This document shows, piece after piece, positions 11,691 through 22,002 of a stretch of DNA of 48,301 nucleotides. The notes beneath the pieces are model-generated. The model had not been told where the DNA came from, did not search any database, and saw nothing but the letters and a program-made list of their open reading frames with translations. The translations under genes and the position numbers were made by a program. The stretch comes from Chara braunii (Eukaryota; Streptophyta; Charophyceae; Charales; Characeae): assembly GCA_003427395.1 (NCBI GenBank), contig BFEA01000032.1, positions 235,549-283,849 of the forward strand. The letters are read 5' to 3'. Position 1 is the first letter of the stretch. Each line of letters starts with the position of its first letter.

Positions 11691-12126
11691 AGAGTAAAGA
11701 GTGCGTGGGCGCGCAGGTTTAAGGCGCGCGTGATTCATCCCCTGATGTCAATTACAAAACCAGCGCGGGCGACGGTCTATTTATTTTTATTTTTTATCCT
11801 TAAGTTTTATTTTTGTTTATTGTTGATTAAACTAGGACGTGGGGGATGTTGTTCGTTGATTGGTACGTTCGCCCGAGACGCGCGCGCGGAGAACGACCTC
11901 GAGGACGACTTCGACGACGGTGACGGCGGCAACGGTGTGACTGCGGTAGGTCTTGGCACGCGGGGTGGCGCGAATGGCGGCCGTGGTACAGCTTGGTAAC
12001 TCTGCGCAGACGCTGGGCAGTTGCGCGCACGGTTATAGGCAGGGAGGAGGCTCGGGCCAATTTCCCTGGCCCCGAGCGCAGCGCCGCACCGCCTCATATA
12101 GCACTCCACAGATGTGGGTCCCAGGC
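11691..12126. other. GC-rich spacer, no gene recognised
   Basis: GC-rich sequence with CG-rich runs. The open frames on both strands (11658-11999 +, 11807-12109 -) are mutually overlapping, rich in R/A/G/P, and resemble nothing known. Confidence 0.5.
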
Positions 12127-12275
12127 TTGGGCTTAGCCTTATAGGTTACGACATTGGACTTACACTACGGAGGTTTGGGGATCGAGGTTGGCAAGCTTCG
12201 ATGCAGCGGCAACGGAGCATCGAGGAGGAAGCTGATGGGGTTGAGGGTCGTGGGGCTGTCCCCCTCGGTTTTGAT
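12127..12275 (+). repeat. tRNA-like repeat A (SINE-like)
   Basis: 12127-12192 resembles a worn tRNA: a box A-like TAGCCTTATAGGTTACG, a middle segment, then a box B-like GGGATCGAGG at tRNA spacing. Similarity to repeat B (26817-26965) continues past the tRNA-like head through CGATGCAG...GCGGAGC and GGGGTTGAGGG to a CCCC(C)TCGGTTTTG end. That is the layout of a tRNA-derived SINE, head plus body. The cloverleaf is imperfect, so it is unlikely to be a working tRNA gene. Confidence 0.5.
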
Positions 12276-13068
12276 GGTGGTTGCGTTTTCTGAATGATTT
12301 TATTGCTATTGTCGTATTTTTTTTTATATACCCCTGGCAGGCCGTTGATTTGGACGAAATGCCGGACCTAATGACCATCACGATGGTCGAGGACCTTGAG
12401 TGCGTGCCCCGTTTGTAGGGTTCGTAGGACTGGGGCGTTGGCGGAAATCCTACCGTGCCGCTACCAAAGGAGCGTGGCCTGGTCAAAAACCTGAGTTAAA
12501 GCTCTACTTGGAGGCCTAGGGTTGTGCGGCGCAGGGGAGGCAACGCAACGGCCCCCAATTTCGTTTACTGTTTATGTTTTTGTTTTAATTTTTATTTTTA
12601 TTATTTTACCGTTGCAGTAATTGGGGGTCATGAGCATGCGCCTCTTTTGACGGACCGATGGATTCCTCCGTATTCGGGATGCCGTCGAAATTCCTTTATT
12701 CCACCCGCCTTGAAAAATATGGACCAGGAATTTTACATGCATACAAGTCGGTGGGTGATTAGCCCACGAGACGGAAGGAACCTGAGTGGTGGGAACGTCG
12801 GCGGATGCATCATCCGCCAACCACGATCTGCTGTGTGAGGTTTGGGTGTGAGTATGCCCGCGGGGTTTTCCCCTGTATCGGGCTTCAAGGCTCTCATTTG
12901 AAAAAGTTACTACGGCCATCAAGATTTGCGTCGAGCCCGCCACCACTTTGGCCCACGTTTCAGGCAGGGTAGCAAGACCGCGCTTTGATTCCGCGGTCTG
13001 CTGCTAAAGGGGCGGGTGTGAGTATGCCCGTTGGGGGCGCCGAAAGACAGCACAGGCAGGTGGGTTGA
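12276..13068. other. Spacer with perfect hairpins, no gene
   Basis: Moderately GC-rich with a T-rich interval (12560-12610). Two perfect 8-bp hairpins are visible: GGCGGATG/CATCCGCC near 12800-12818 and AGACCGCG/CGCGGTCT (12975-12982 with 12992-12999). The phrase GGTGTGAGTATGCCCG occurs twice (near 12846 and 13016), which suggests an internal duplication. No recognisable coding sequence. Confidence 0.5.
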
Positions 13069-13086
13069 GTCCTTCGGGACGTCCGT

Positions 13087-13118
<32 letters not shown>

Positions 13119-13150
13119 TGCCCCTGCACAAGGATGATACGTATAAATTG
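13069..13150 (+). ncRNA. U6: U6 spliceosomal snRNA-like sequence (probable retrocopy)
   Basis: Starts with the 5' stem-loop GTCC-TTCG-GGAC and continues through AAAATTGGAACGATACAGAG, the ACAGAGA box, AGATTAGCA with the AGC triad, and the internal stem-loop region CCCCTGCACAAGGATGATAC. This is near-identical to canonical U6 over about 80 nt and of plant/protist type at the 5' end. It breaks off at ATAAATTGGGGGCGGGG without the usual 3' end and T-run terminator. No TATA-like promoter element sits at the expected distance upstream. The canonical GGCCCC is TGCCCC here. A 3'-truncated retrocopy embedded in a repeat is more likely than a transcribed gene. Confidence 0.9.
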
Positions 13151-13244
13151 GGGGCGGGGCTGAAAAGTCGAGCTTTCTGAGAAAAGGGGTACTCTCCGAC
13201 TGTGGGCAGGACGCGGAGTGCTACGGTAGCGGGCGTTGGGGTTG

Positions 13245-13362
13245 TGGAGCGAGGCCAGAGGAAACTCTGGCGGAAGCTCGCAACGATACAGACGTGTAAA
13301 TCGTTCGTCGGACTTGGGTATAGGGACGAAAGACTAAACGAATTGTCTAACAGTGGTATTGC
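13245..13362 (+). rRNA. 28S: 28S (LSU) rRNA-like fragment
   Basis: Matches a universally conserved eukaryotic LSU rRNA segment: GCCAGAGGAAACTCTGG.GGAAGCTCG, GACGTGTAAATCGTTCGTCGG, then TTGGGTATAGGGACGAAAGA and a worn CTAA.CGAA..TCTA..AGTGGT continuation. Only about 115 nt are present, with no flanking rRNA, so it is an isolated fragment and not a ribosomal gene. It lies about 95 bp downstream of the U6-like sequence, which suggests RNA-templated fusion or successive insertions. Confidence 0.85.
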
Positions 13363-13734
13363 GAATTGGCAGACCGGTCAGACTGCTGCCTACCTGGGGC
13401 TGCGGCGGTGTAGGAAGGAAGGAGCGCGGGGGTGAGTGTTAGAGAGAAGAGGCGATAGGGGGTGTGAACCAGGACGCAAATTCACGCTGGGTACACTCTA
13501 CAGAGGGAAACAGAGATGGCGGATAGCAAGCTCGAGCGCAGCACGGAGGCGGGAGCGCATGTGATTGAGGGTGGATCTGGATGAGTGGGAGATGGCTACG
13601 GGGTTTTTCGGCCATGGTAAGCATGATGGCGTAGTTAGATTAGTGAGAGGGTTAGTAGAAAACGGGCTAATACAGAAAACTATTGCGCGGAGCTATGGCG
13701 GGAAGTGAGGGAGAAGGAAGACAAAAATGAAGAT

Positions 13735-13764
13735 CTCGCTCGTTTCTTAGCGAAAACGAGCGAG
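13735..13764. repeat. Perfect 11-bp hairpin in the 5' region of copy 2
   Basis: CTCGCTCGTTT (13735-13745) pairs perfectly with AAACGAGCGAG (13754-13764) around an 8-nt loop. It is followed by a second hairpin, CGGGG/CCCCCG, near 13779. A related worn version occurs in the inverted copy near 21420-21455. Confidence 0.85.
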
Positions 13765-15593
13765 GGAGGAGGCGAATCCGGGGTTCTAGCCCCCGACGAG
13801 TACGTTAGTGTTGTTAGTTTTAGTAGTAGATGAGTAGAAAACGAGAAAAAGGAGAAAGAGGCCGCGCGAAGGTGGCGGGAATGGCTATGGGGAGAACGAT
13901 CCCTCGCTCGGTTGGTAGTGGAATCGATTGGAATAGGCCCGGCGAGGTAGATTATAGTTTTAGATGTGGAGTCAGCATGTTAGTGTTAGTACTATAGGGG
14001 TCAAAGATTGCATTGTGCGTGAACTACGAGGAGGAGACTGAAAAAAAAAAAAAAAAAAAAAGGAAAGGGTGAACGAACCCGGACGCGTTTCTGCATCAGA
14101 TTCCTTCGCAGGTTCTGATGGGGAAACAACGAGTATGGCGAGTCAGAAATTCTGTAGTTCACCCGATCCTTGACGGAATCAGGCGAACCAAGAGTCGCTC
14201 CGTGGGTATTGGGCTGGGGTGAACACATTTTTGAAGTTAGATTAGGAAGCGGGTTAATAGAACTAGAGTTAGTGGAGGAGGTGGTGCGCAGCTATGGCAA
14301 AGTGAGGGAGCGGGCAGTGAGACCAGGGGAAGGGGGCTGCAGGCTATTTGCCTAGCCGGAGTACTGCCCGCAGTATTGAATACGGTGGTGGGGGTCAGCC
14401 ACGGGATGACAAAGGCTATCGTGCGGAGTGGAGCGCTGCCTTTCTCAACGGGGGAGCAGCCGGGGAGCTTGCGGGCCTAACTACTGAATAAGGTACTACA
14501 TATCTTATCCGTCTGCACGTGTGGGAAAACTAGTCACAGAAAGTTGCGGGTTCACATGTTGGCCGCAAGCTGTTGGCCGCAAGCTGTTGGCCGACAGCCT
14601 GCGGCTCATTTGAGCCGTTTTTCACTAAGGTATCGCTAATGGGACCACGCATGTAGTTATTCGTTGTATGCCATTGAGCATTCGGAGTGGCACTGACCAC
14701 TATTGCGCGCTGTATGCTATACTGGCCACAACTACCGTGGCAAACCAGATTCGGCAAGACTACAGTTACCATTACTGCTTGTTGACGGTGTGGTTCGCTG
14801 TCTTGTGTCAGCTGCATATGCTTCTGCGCTGGTATCGTGCATATTACTACTCATTGAGGTTGAGTGTCCTGCTGCGGCAGCTACTGGGCCTATCGTAGGC
14901 TACGGCGTTGGTCCGAAGTTTGACTGTTTGGGCCAACGTGATTGCGGGGGGGGCGAAAGGCGTAACATGAAGGAGTAGCCAACCTATGAGAGAAGAGTGG
15001 GGCTAGAGTTCGGAGGTTCGTCCGGGGATTAGAGTTCAGCAGTTTGACGTCAGGCTGACTGAGCAGCTGACACATGGCCGCCATTGCGGGGCCCTCAGGC
15101 ACGTAAAGGTCTCAAGGCCCTCTCCTGCGAGTCGGGAGCACCCTCCTTGGATCTAAGAGACTGAAATCTTCTACCTCTACCCTTCTTACTCCAACTCTAG
15201 TCTATTGGTTCTGAGAGGAAGGCGGAAGGCGGGATTGCAACCCGTAGGTTCGCGTCAAGACTCTGTGGGGAGTCCACCCACCGATTGCGGGAGCTCTGCC
15301 GGAACTCATGAGGAGTTCTGGAGGCAGGGAATCGTCAGGTAAACCATTTCCATATGTACAACCTACGACCACCCATGTTTTGCCTATCCCCCTGTAATAT
15401 GACTGCTGTATGCATGAGATTATCCCTATGGTTTTTTTTTTCCCTTCAAGACCCAATCAGACTGAATGGAAGGAACGTGTGAAAGTGAAATTTAAGTTTC
15501 TTTTTTGTTTTGACTGAAAGCAGACTAAGGTATGAATTGGGGGAAGGTGGGAGGAAGGCAGTTTTGCATGCGTTTGGAAGGGTCAACCAAAGT

Positions 15594-16277
15594 CTGAGCA
15601 TTGTTTCTACTGTGAATGGCTCAGGGCTATGTTTATTTGGCTATTTTCTGAAGGACCACACATTGTTTCTACTGTGAATGGCCTGGTTGCTATGTTTATC
15701 TAGTTGTTTTCTGGAGGACCAGGCATTGTTTCTACTGTGAATGGCCTGTTTACTCTAGTTAACTCTGGGGGTTTGCCTAATTGAAGGGGTTTAAATTCTT
15801 GGTTTATTCTGAGGGAGGATTTCTGGTCTAAGGCTAAGCATTGTTTCTACGGTGAATGGTTTAGCCTGAAAACCACGCACATAAGTTAAACTGAGTATAA
15901 AGGGAAAATACTTTATATATATTTGCATGTGAACTGGCAGCTGGGCATTGTTTCTACTGTGAATGGTGCAGCGTTAAGCCATATCATTAAGAAGAGAAAA
16001 GGAAAAATACAAAGTATAAATGAAAATAGTCTGGGCAAGCTGAACATTGTTTCTACTATGAATGGTTCAGCCCCCTGCCCATATTTATTTTTCTTTTGAA
16101 AACAAAGTCAGAGGAATACTAAACTTTGGATGTTAAACATCTCAGGGCGACTAGGCATTGTTTCCATGGCGAATGACCTAGTCATCTGCCCAAAAGAAGA
16201 GGGAAGTAGTTGTGCAATCTGTTCGTGTGTATCTTAAAGACAAGTTGGGCATTGTTTCCATGGCGAATGGTCCAACT
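15594..16277 (+). repeat. Hairpin array A of copy 2 (eight hairpins, shared loop)
   Basis: Hairpins 1-6 share the loop CATTGTTTCTACTGTGAATG with one or two variants. Hairpins 7-8 share CATTGTTTCCATGGCGAATG. Stems: CTGAGC/GCTCAG (15594-15624), ACCA/TGGT (15655-15687), CAGGC/GCCTG (15720-15748), AGGCTAA/TTAGCCT (15831-15867), GCTG/CAGC (15940-15972), GCTGAAC/GTTCAGC (16039-16071, with an outer GGGCA/TGCCC), GACTAGG/CCTAGTC (16149-16183, outer GGGC/GCCC), AGTTGG/CCAACT (16243-16277). Hairpins 6 and 7 also carry an outer stem. Confidence 0.92.
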
Positions 16278-16569
16278 CTATGTCTTATGTAAGTTGGGTA
16301 TAAAAGTTAAAGGACTTGAAGATTCATTAACTATTTATATGGAATAAACTTGGGTTGGTGAGAGTACTTACCTTTGTGGTCTGGTTTGCATGTGGCTGAG
16401 TGATAACACTACTTATCTGAGTTCCAGTTTGATAGGTAGTTGCTTTAGCTGCTCGCCGTGTGCTAGAGTCATAGGAGTTAGTGTCAATTCCTACATTTTC
16501 TGTAGTAACTTTTTTTACTTAGGTCAATTCTTGCATTTTCTGAGATATTTTTTTATACTTGGCTTTGTA

Positions 16570-17115
16570 TAAATCTTAGCAAGCTACTTTCCCTACGGGA
16601 AGCGCTGCCGAAATTTCTACAAATCCAAGGAGTTAGTCGAATTTTGACTTATCAAAAGTTCAACTTTGTCTTTCTTATATCTGACTTAGTAAAAATCTGG
16701 AAAGTCTTATTTTCTAAAGGGAGTGTTGTACAAATTTTTGCTAATTCAGGGAGTTAGACAAAATTGGACTTTGAGAAGTCAAAGTTACTTTCAAAATTTG
16801 GACTTAGCTTTGTACAAATTTTGGAATAACACTTTTCTAGAGGAAGTGCTGCCGAAATTTCTACAAAATTAAAGGAGTTAATTAAATTATGTCTAAAGTT
16901 GAGGTCGAGCTGTATTTCGAATTCATATATGACTTAGTATAAATCTAGGAAGTCTCCCTTTCTAAAGGGAGTGCTGCCCAAATTTCTGTTATTTCAGGAA
17001 GTTAGACATAAATTTGACTTTCCAGAGTTTGAGATTATTTCTATTTTCATATTTGGACTTATATAATTTCTGGAAAGACACTTTTCCTATGGGAAGCGCT
17101 GCCGAAATTTTCTTA
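16570..17115 (+). repeat. Hairpin array B of copy 2 (AAATTT...GGGAAGCGCTGCCGAAATTT)
   Basis: About five tandem units of 105-125 bp. Each pairs an outer AAAT.T/AAATTT stem around an apical hairpin. Apical stems vary but pair: TTTCCC/GGGAA (16588-16601), CTTTT/GGAAG (near 16821-16835), CTCCCTTT/AAAGGGAG (16954-16961 with 16964-16971, perfect), CTTTTCC/GGGAAG (near 17081-17097). The spacer holds a repeated GGAGTTAGACAAAATTGGAC-like segment. The same array occurs in copies 3 and 4. Confidence 0.85.
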
Positions 17116-17378
17116 GTTTAGAGAAGATATATTAGATTTTGACAGGTGACGATTCTGGCGATCCACCCTTAATAGGGGAGATTCTGCCATTAGTCTACCT
17201 TTATTTTGGGCACTTGCTTAGAGGTAGGCTTAGATAAAGTTAACTAGGATGATTTGGGTAAAATCATGATATGGAGTTGTATTCTCCATGCGCTTATGAT
17301 TTTAGTTTGGGGATTGACTTGTCTTGTGTTACAGGTCTTCTTGATCGATTGAGTCAGAATTTTGACTAGTTTCAGCTT

Positions 17379-17417
17379 GATCCTACAAGGATCATCTTCT
17401 GTTATCACTGATAACAG
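17379..17417 (+). repeat. Conserved double hairpin (GATCCT/AGGATC, CTGTTATC/GATAACAG), copy 2
   Basis: GATCCTACAAGGATC is followed by CTGTTATC-ACT-GATAACAG, then a small CCGA-TTCG-TCGG hairpin. Copies 3 (25077-25117) and 4 (32366-32404) keep the same order. The third hairpin is GCCGA-CTCG-TCGGC in copy 3. Confidence 0.85.
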
Positions 17418-18039
17418 GTCGGTTGCCGATTCGTCGGTTTACGATTCAACTCCAATCCACTTATGTCACTCAACCTAAAGACTTTAGCCTTGTGATTGAA
17501 CTGTTTTGTTATGTTTTCACCCGAACTTTATTAAATGGTCATCCAACAAAAGTACTGAGTATTTATTTAAGAGTTGCATGAGTGAGGCTTGTATGGCTAA
17601 AGCAAGGGGTATGAGTGCAAGGAATGGTTGAAGTTAACCCCGTGTAGTGCGTGAACTTCTGGATGAATCTTTGATGTGAATGCAGGTATGGTTGTGGTTC
17701 GGACTCTGAATGTGATTGCTTGCGATTTCATACATATATGGCTGAGAGGAGTCTTACTGTGACTGTGAGAAGTGATCGTCCTATATAATTAACCCTCATA
17801 TATTTACGAGTACCTTGAGTATTTTGAGAGACCTGCCGTATTTGTGCATAAGGGCTATTCAGATTCGTCCATGTATAAATAAGTCTTGTATATATATATT
17901 TATATGTGCCTTGGGTAGGCGCGAGGTTTACTGTGATCGTGCGCAAGGGTTAGCCAGATTGTCTCTTGAGAGAAAATGGGGATTCCCTTTTTACCCTTGC
18001 TTTTTAAAGTTTGTATGGTTGCACGTTGTAGTCCGTGGC

Positions 18040-18275
18040 AGCCGTCAAAGTCAAACCCCTCGACTTCTGTTCGGACCCGGAGTGAGACTCATCTCCATGG
18101 CAGTAAGAAACGACTGTCACCACAGGTATGGACCTGTGTACCATCCACTGTGCACAGAGTGCAGGAGAGGGTGTGTGGTCCTCAACCGCTCATGGCGGTT
18201 GTCCAGCGTCGAGAGATTAACCCTCAAGGCGCGTGTCATCCTACACTTGAGTGTCGAATACGACCCTCGAGATTA
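18040..18275 (+). repeat. Central hairpin cluster, copy 2
   Basis: An ordered set of short hairpins shared with copies 3 (25610-25890) and 4 (33465-33750): AGTCAA..TCGACT, CACAGGT-ATGG-ACCTGTG, AACCGC/GCGGTT, a stem-loop around ACACTTGAGTGTCG, CCTC..GAGG and GTAC-TACAGA-GTAC. In copy 4 the CCTCG/CGAGG stem is replaced by GACCC/GGGTC, a different but still paired sequence. Confidence 0.8.
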
Positions 18276-18654
18276 AAGAGGACCACGTGAGTATGGGTAC
18301 TACAGAGTACACCATCATTGCGACTGCTTGCGTACGCCTGCATTGCGAGTCGATATGAGTTAGCCCTGCGTCCGCGCGGTTTTATCTTAAGTTTCACGCG
18401 CGACGCCTATCCGATTTTCGCATCAGAGAGTTATGGGTTGGCTACCGAGGGGCTAGGAGCGTTGTCGCGTTGTTCGTGTTGTGCCGTGTTGTATGCGTGT
18501 GTGTGTGTTTTATTTTTTTGTTCGTAGAGTGGTGTGCGCGTGGTGTGTGGGATGTGTTCTAGTCGACCGGCGACGAACCGCGCTTGGGACCTCAGCCCCC
18601 CAAGATGTCGGTTCGCATGCAGGTCCGATAGAGGCGTACTAGAGCGCGTACCCC

Positions 18655-18800
18655 CTATGCTACAGCGAACGAGAAACGCCCTCGACTGGTCCACCTCTGC
18701 GATTGCAACTGATTAGCCGTCGTACTGTGGACTGGTAGCTCGACGGGGATACGCCCACCAAAGGGAGGTGACAGCTCCCGTAAGGTGAAGGTAAGTCGTG
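18655..18800 (+). repeat. 3' structured module, copy 2
   Basis: Same module as at 11012, with GGGAG/CTCCC inside CACC/GGTG, ending in AAGGTAAGT. It is followed by a 3' block (TCTGGCGCACTCGG-like, GGAAGCTCC, GGGAGGGTCCCGC, ATGCGCTCGACA) that occurs once here, twice in copy 4 and about twice in copy 5. Confidence 0.8.
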
Positions 18801-19094
18801 CCTCGTGTAGGCCCTATCCTGTCGTAGGGGCTCGCGAGAGGTATGGCTGGCGCACTCGGTCGGAGCGGCTTGTGGAAGCTCCATGTATATTTGTGACGAA
18901 GGATTTAGATCTAACTCCTCCGTGAAGCGGCCGGGAGGGTCCCGCGCTGCCCTGGTGCGGTGCCACACAGATGCGCTCGACAACGTGGCCCGACATGCAT
19001 GCCGTGTCACGAAACAGTCACCGTGTTGGCGGCAGCAGGGCTGGCCAGCGGTAAGGGCTGATGGGGTATGCAGGCGTAGCCTGAGTGAGGTCAT

Positions 19095-19185
19095 AGGCGA
19101 TACCGTATTGGGCTAAGCTCTTCATAAGGGAAAGTTGCTCCTATTCAAGTGTGGAATAGGAGCTAGCCCAGTGGGATATCGTACC
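19095..19185. repeat. Long imperfect hairpin at the inverted-copy junction
   Basis: GATACCGTATTGGGCTAAGCTC pairs imperfectly with GAGCTAGCCCAGTGGGATATC, enclosing a perfect inner hairpin CTCCTATTC-AAGTGTG-GAATAGGAG. It sits between the 3' end of copy 2 and the truncated end of the inverted copy, so it may be a junction product or an independent terminal structure. Confidence 0.75.
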
Positions 19186-19249
19186 AGACTCGTGACCAAC
19201 ACCTCAGAACAAAACAAGAAAACTCTTCACATCAGACAACCCTCAGAAA

Positions 19250-21990
19250 ATAAACATAGCAACCAGACCATTCAGCTTAGAAACAATGTCTGACCCTTCA
19301 GAAAATAGCCAAATAAACATAGCCCTGGGCCATTCAGCTTAGAAACAATGCCCAGTCCTGGGTTGACCCGGTTAAATGCATGCAGTCTACCTTCCTCCCA
19401 CCTTCCCCCTGTTCACCCCTTAGTCTTCTTTCAGACAAAAATAAGGATGAAACTTAAACTTCACTCTCATGTATTCCTTCTATTCAATCTGATTATATCC
19501 TGAACAAAAGCAAAATCATAGGAACAATCTCATGCATACATCAGCCAAACTAAAGGGAGATAAACAAACAGGGGTATAATGGGGTCATACAGATAGAGAA
19601 TGATATACCTGATGGTTCCCTGCCTCCAGAACCTCTCCTAGATTCCGGCAGAGCTCCCGCAATCGGTGGGTGGACGCCCCACAGAGTCTTGCTGCGGTCC
19701 TACGGGTTGCAATCCCGCCTGCCGCCTTCCTCTCGTAACCGGGATTAGACTGAGATTAAGAAAGACAGAATGAGGGGTTTCAGACGCTCGAGATACAAGA
19801 GAGGGACAACTCAACTCTCAGGAGAGGGCCTTGACACCTTCACTCGCCTGAGGGCCCCGCAATGGCAGCCAAAACGCAATCGCAACTTGTTGACTCTCTG
19901 ACAACCCTTCAACTCGCATCAGTAATTCTCCTTTCAACGATCTCAAGTCCTTCCGCAAACTCGAGATCTGAAAGAGTCCGCCCGTAACCCAAAACACGGA
20001 TCGTGGATCAAAGACAGTCAGGTTTCTCTCCCTCTCCATAGTGAAGCAACAATGCGACCTAACGAGCCATGCAGCGAGCAGAGTCTGCGCAGATACCGGT
20101 TATACAGTCGCCACCAAGTCTCAACAAGCACCCTGTTCACAGCCAGGCCCCGTTGCTTCACTTGATCGGGTAACCAACATGGCCGATCAGCAAGTGAGTC
20201 TTCAAACTCGTTGTCCTTTCCTCACTACTGGGTACGTCGGAATATGCAGTGTGCTGGCTGAACAGATTAGCCCGCCTTTGCTTTCCCGTACTGCAGAAGG
20301 GGCGGTGACACTGGTAAATGGCTAGGCATGCACCTTTGCGGCTAGCCTGTTGCTGCGCAGGCTGATGGGATGAGTGACACTCTGATCAAACGCGAGATTT
20401 GCAGTCTCACAACTGATCTTTGAACACAATAACCTCTTGAGGACCATCAACAACAACCAGTCTCTAACAGCGCCGTCTCTGCAGAGTTAGTGACACCTTA
20501 CTATGTTAGTAGACTTGGCCCCAATGCCAACCGTAGGCCCCTTACTCAGTCAGCGCACCGTTAAGCACAGTAGCCTGACTTCCGGTTCATCCTCGCGTTG
20601 CTTGCCCTGCCTCCAGAGGCCAGCTCCGATGACAAGGCGTAAGCAGATCCTGCCCTGCAACTTCGTCAGCCTCGACCTGGTAAGTATAACGATCATTCTT
20701 ATCACATGCTACAACCCCCAGGGCATAACCATATCTAAACAGCGATCCCGACTAGCAGAATGGCGATCCAAATACGAAGGTTAGGCTAGCAGCAGGGTTG
20801 AGCACAACCATCATGGGGCCGAGGACCTACAAGGGAGGAGGAACTGCCAATGTCTGACCATGAGAAAATGCACCCGCGACAAACAATTATTCAATCTAGC
20901 AGCCTGTCTCACATTACCTTCACCGATACGAGGAGCGAAATCCAACGAATCTATCGCCAGAACCCAAAAATACGCTCGGCTACTTCGACGCCTTTTCCCT
21001 ATACGTACGCACCGACCAACAGGTAGGTCTCCAAACCCGCGGCTAGCTTCATAGTACCCCTGTCGTTAGAATGAGTTAGAATGGGCGAAATCGAATGAAT
21101 CTTCCGCTAGAACACGGAGAGATTCATTGCCCATTCTTTCTGAGCGCAGCCCATAGCTCATGTAGCATCGAAGCTATAACTCTGACGCTGAATCTTACTC
21201 CACAAATCATCTCGCGATGTAGAAAGACCTCAGAAACAACCCTCGGTTCGTCCGTATTCACCAAGAGGTAGGTAATCACGTGATTTTCGCCGTTGTCATA
21301 GCCATCTCCTCCTCTACCTCAGCGCACTTACTTTCCTTACTAACTCTTCTTCTACTAACTGCTACGTTATTCTAACCGCAGGTTCGGGCTCGTCAGCCCC
21401 TAAAACCCCGGACCCGAGCCCTCGCTTGCGTGATCCCGTTCAAGAACGAGGGAGGCACACATTTTTTTATTCTCCTATCTCTTTGCTCCACCATAGCTTA
21501 ACGCACGTCTTCTTGTCTACTAACTCCTAACTTATTACTAAAACTAATTTTATGTTTGAAGTCGCCCGACCTCAGGGTCCCGAAAAGGACACTTCCCACG
21601 CTCGTTTCTGATAAGTAACGGGTGAGATTTTCGATCTCGAATCTCACCACCACTTCTCTTTCGACATCGCCACACACTCTATCCTTCAACTAAATCGTCT
21701 CCCACTTATCCTCCTCCTAATCTAACTGTATACTTGAAGTCCCCCTGGCCCGGACCCTCCGTTTCGGATCTTCCCCCGCCTGTTTTCATCAAGAATCGGG
21801 CGACCTTCACGTTTTTCCCACTTCATCCCGATTACCATCTCCATCCTTCCGCCATCTCTCGGCGCACCCCGTTTCTCACTAGCCTCCTACCCTACTAATC
21901 TAACAGTCATTCCTACCTTTCCATTGGGGGTGGTGGGGTCCGTAGTTGTGGTTTCCCTCGCTTCCCGCGTGGCTAGCATCGATAGCCTGA
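19250..21990 (-). mobile_element. Inverted partial copy of the hairpin element
   Basis: On the minus strand this begins near 21990 with the purine-rich 5' region. It passes through the conserved block at 19860-19610 (CCTGCCTCCAGAACCTCTCC, CAATCGGTGGGTGGACGCCCC on the plus strand) and ends after only two array A hairpins: GGGC-type (19325-19355) and CAGAC/GTCTG (19264-19292). Both share the loop CATTGTTTCTAAGCTGAATG on the minus strand. Everything downstream of the second hairpin is missing. Arrays B and the 3' module are absent. No protein-coding frame recognised in 2.7 kb. Confidence 0.75.
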
Positions 21991-22002
21991 AGTGGGAGAG
22001 GA

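Larger units (their letters stand above)
13436..19000 (+). mobile_element. Hairpin element, copy 2 (reference copy)
   Basis: The longest well-conserved copy. 13436-15060 is a 5' purine-rich region related to 27990-29820 and, inverted, to 21990-19870; the 5' border is approximate. 15080-15340 is a block conserved in all 5'-complete copies (ATTGCGGGAGCTCTGCCGGA; TTCTGGAGGCAGGGAA). 15594-16277 is array A, 16570-17115 array B. 17140-17190 is a GGTGG...CCACC hairpin and GGGGAGATTCTGCC motif. 17379-17417 has GATCCTACAAGGATC and CTGTTATC/GATAACAG. 18040-18270 is a hairpin cluster. 18655-18800 is the 3' module. It ends around ATGCGCTCGACA (18980). No conserved protein frame. Confidence 0.85.

Noticed and set aside
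18660-19094. 144-residue minus-strand ORF in copy 2 and 145-residue counterpart at 34106-34543
   Set aside because: Similarity follows the DNA repeat; frames diverge outside the 3' module, and compensatory hairpin changes fit a non-coding element.
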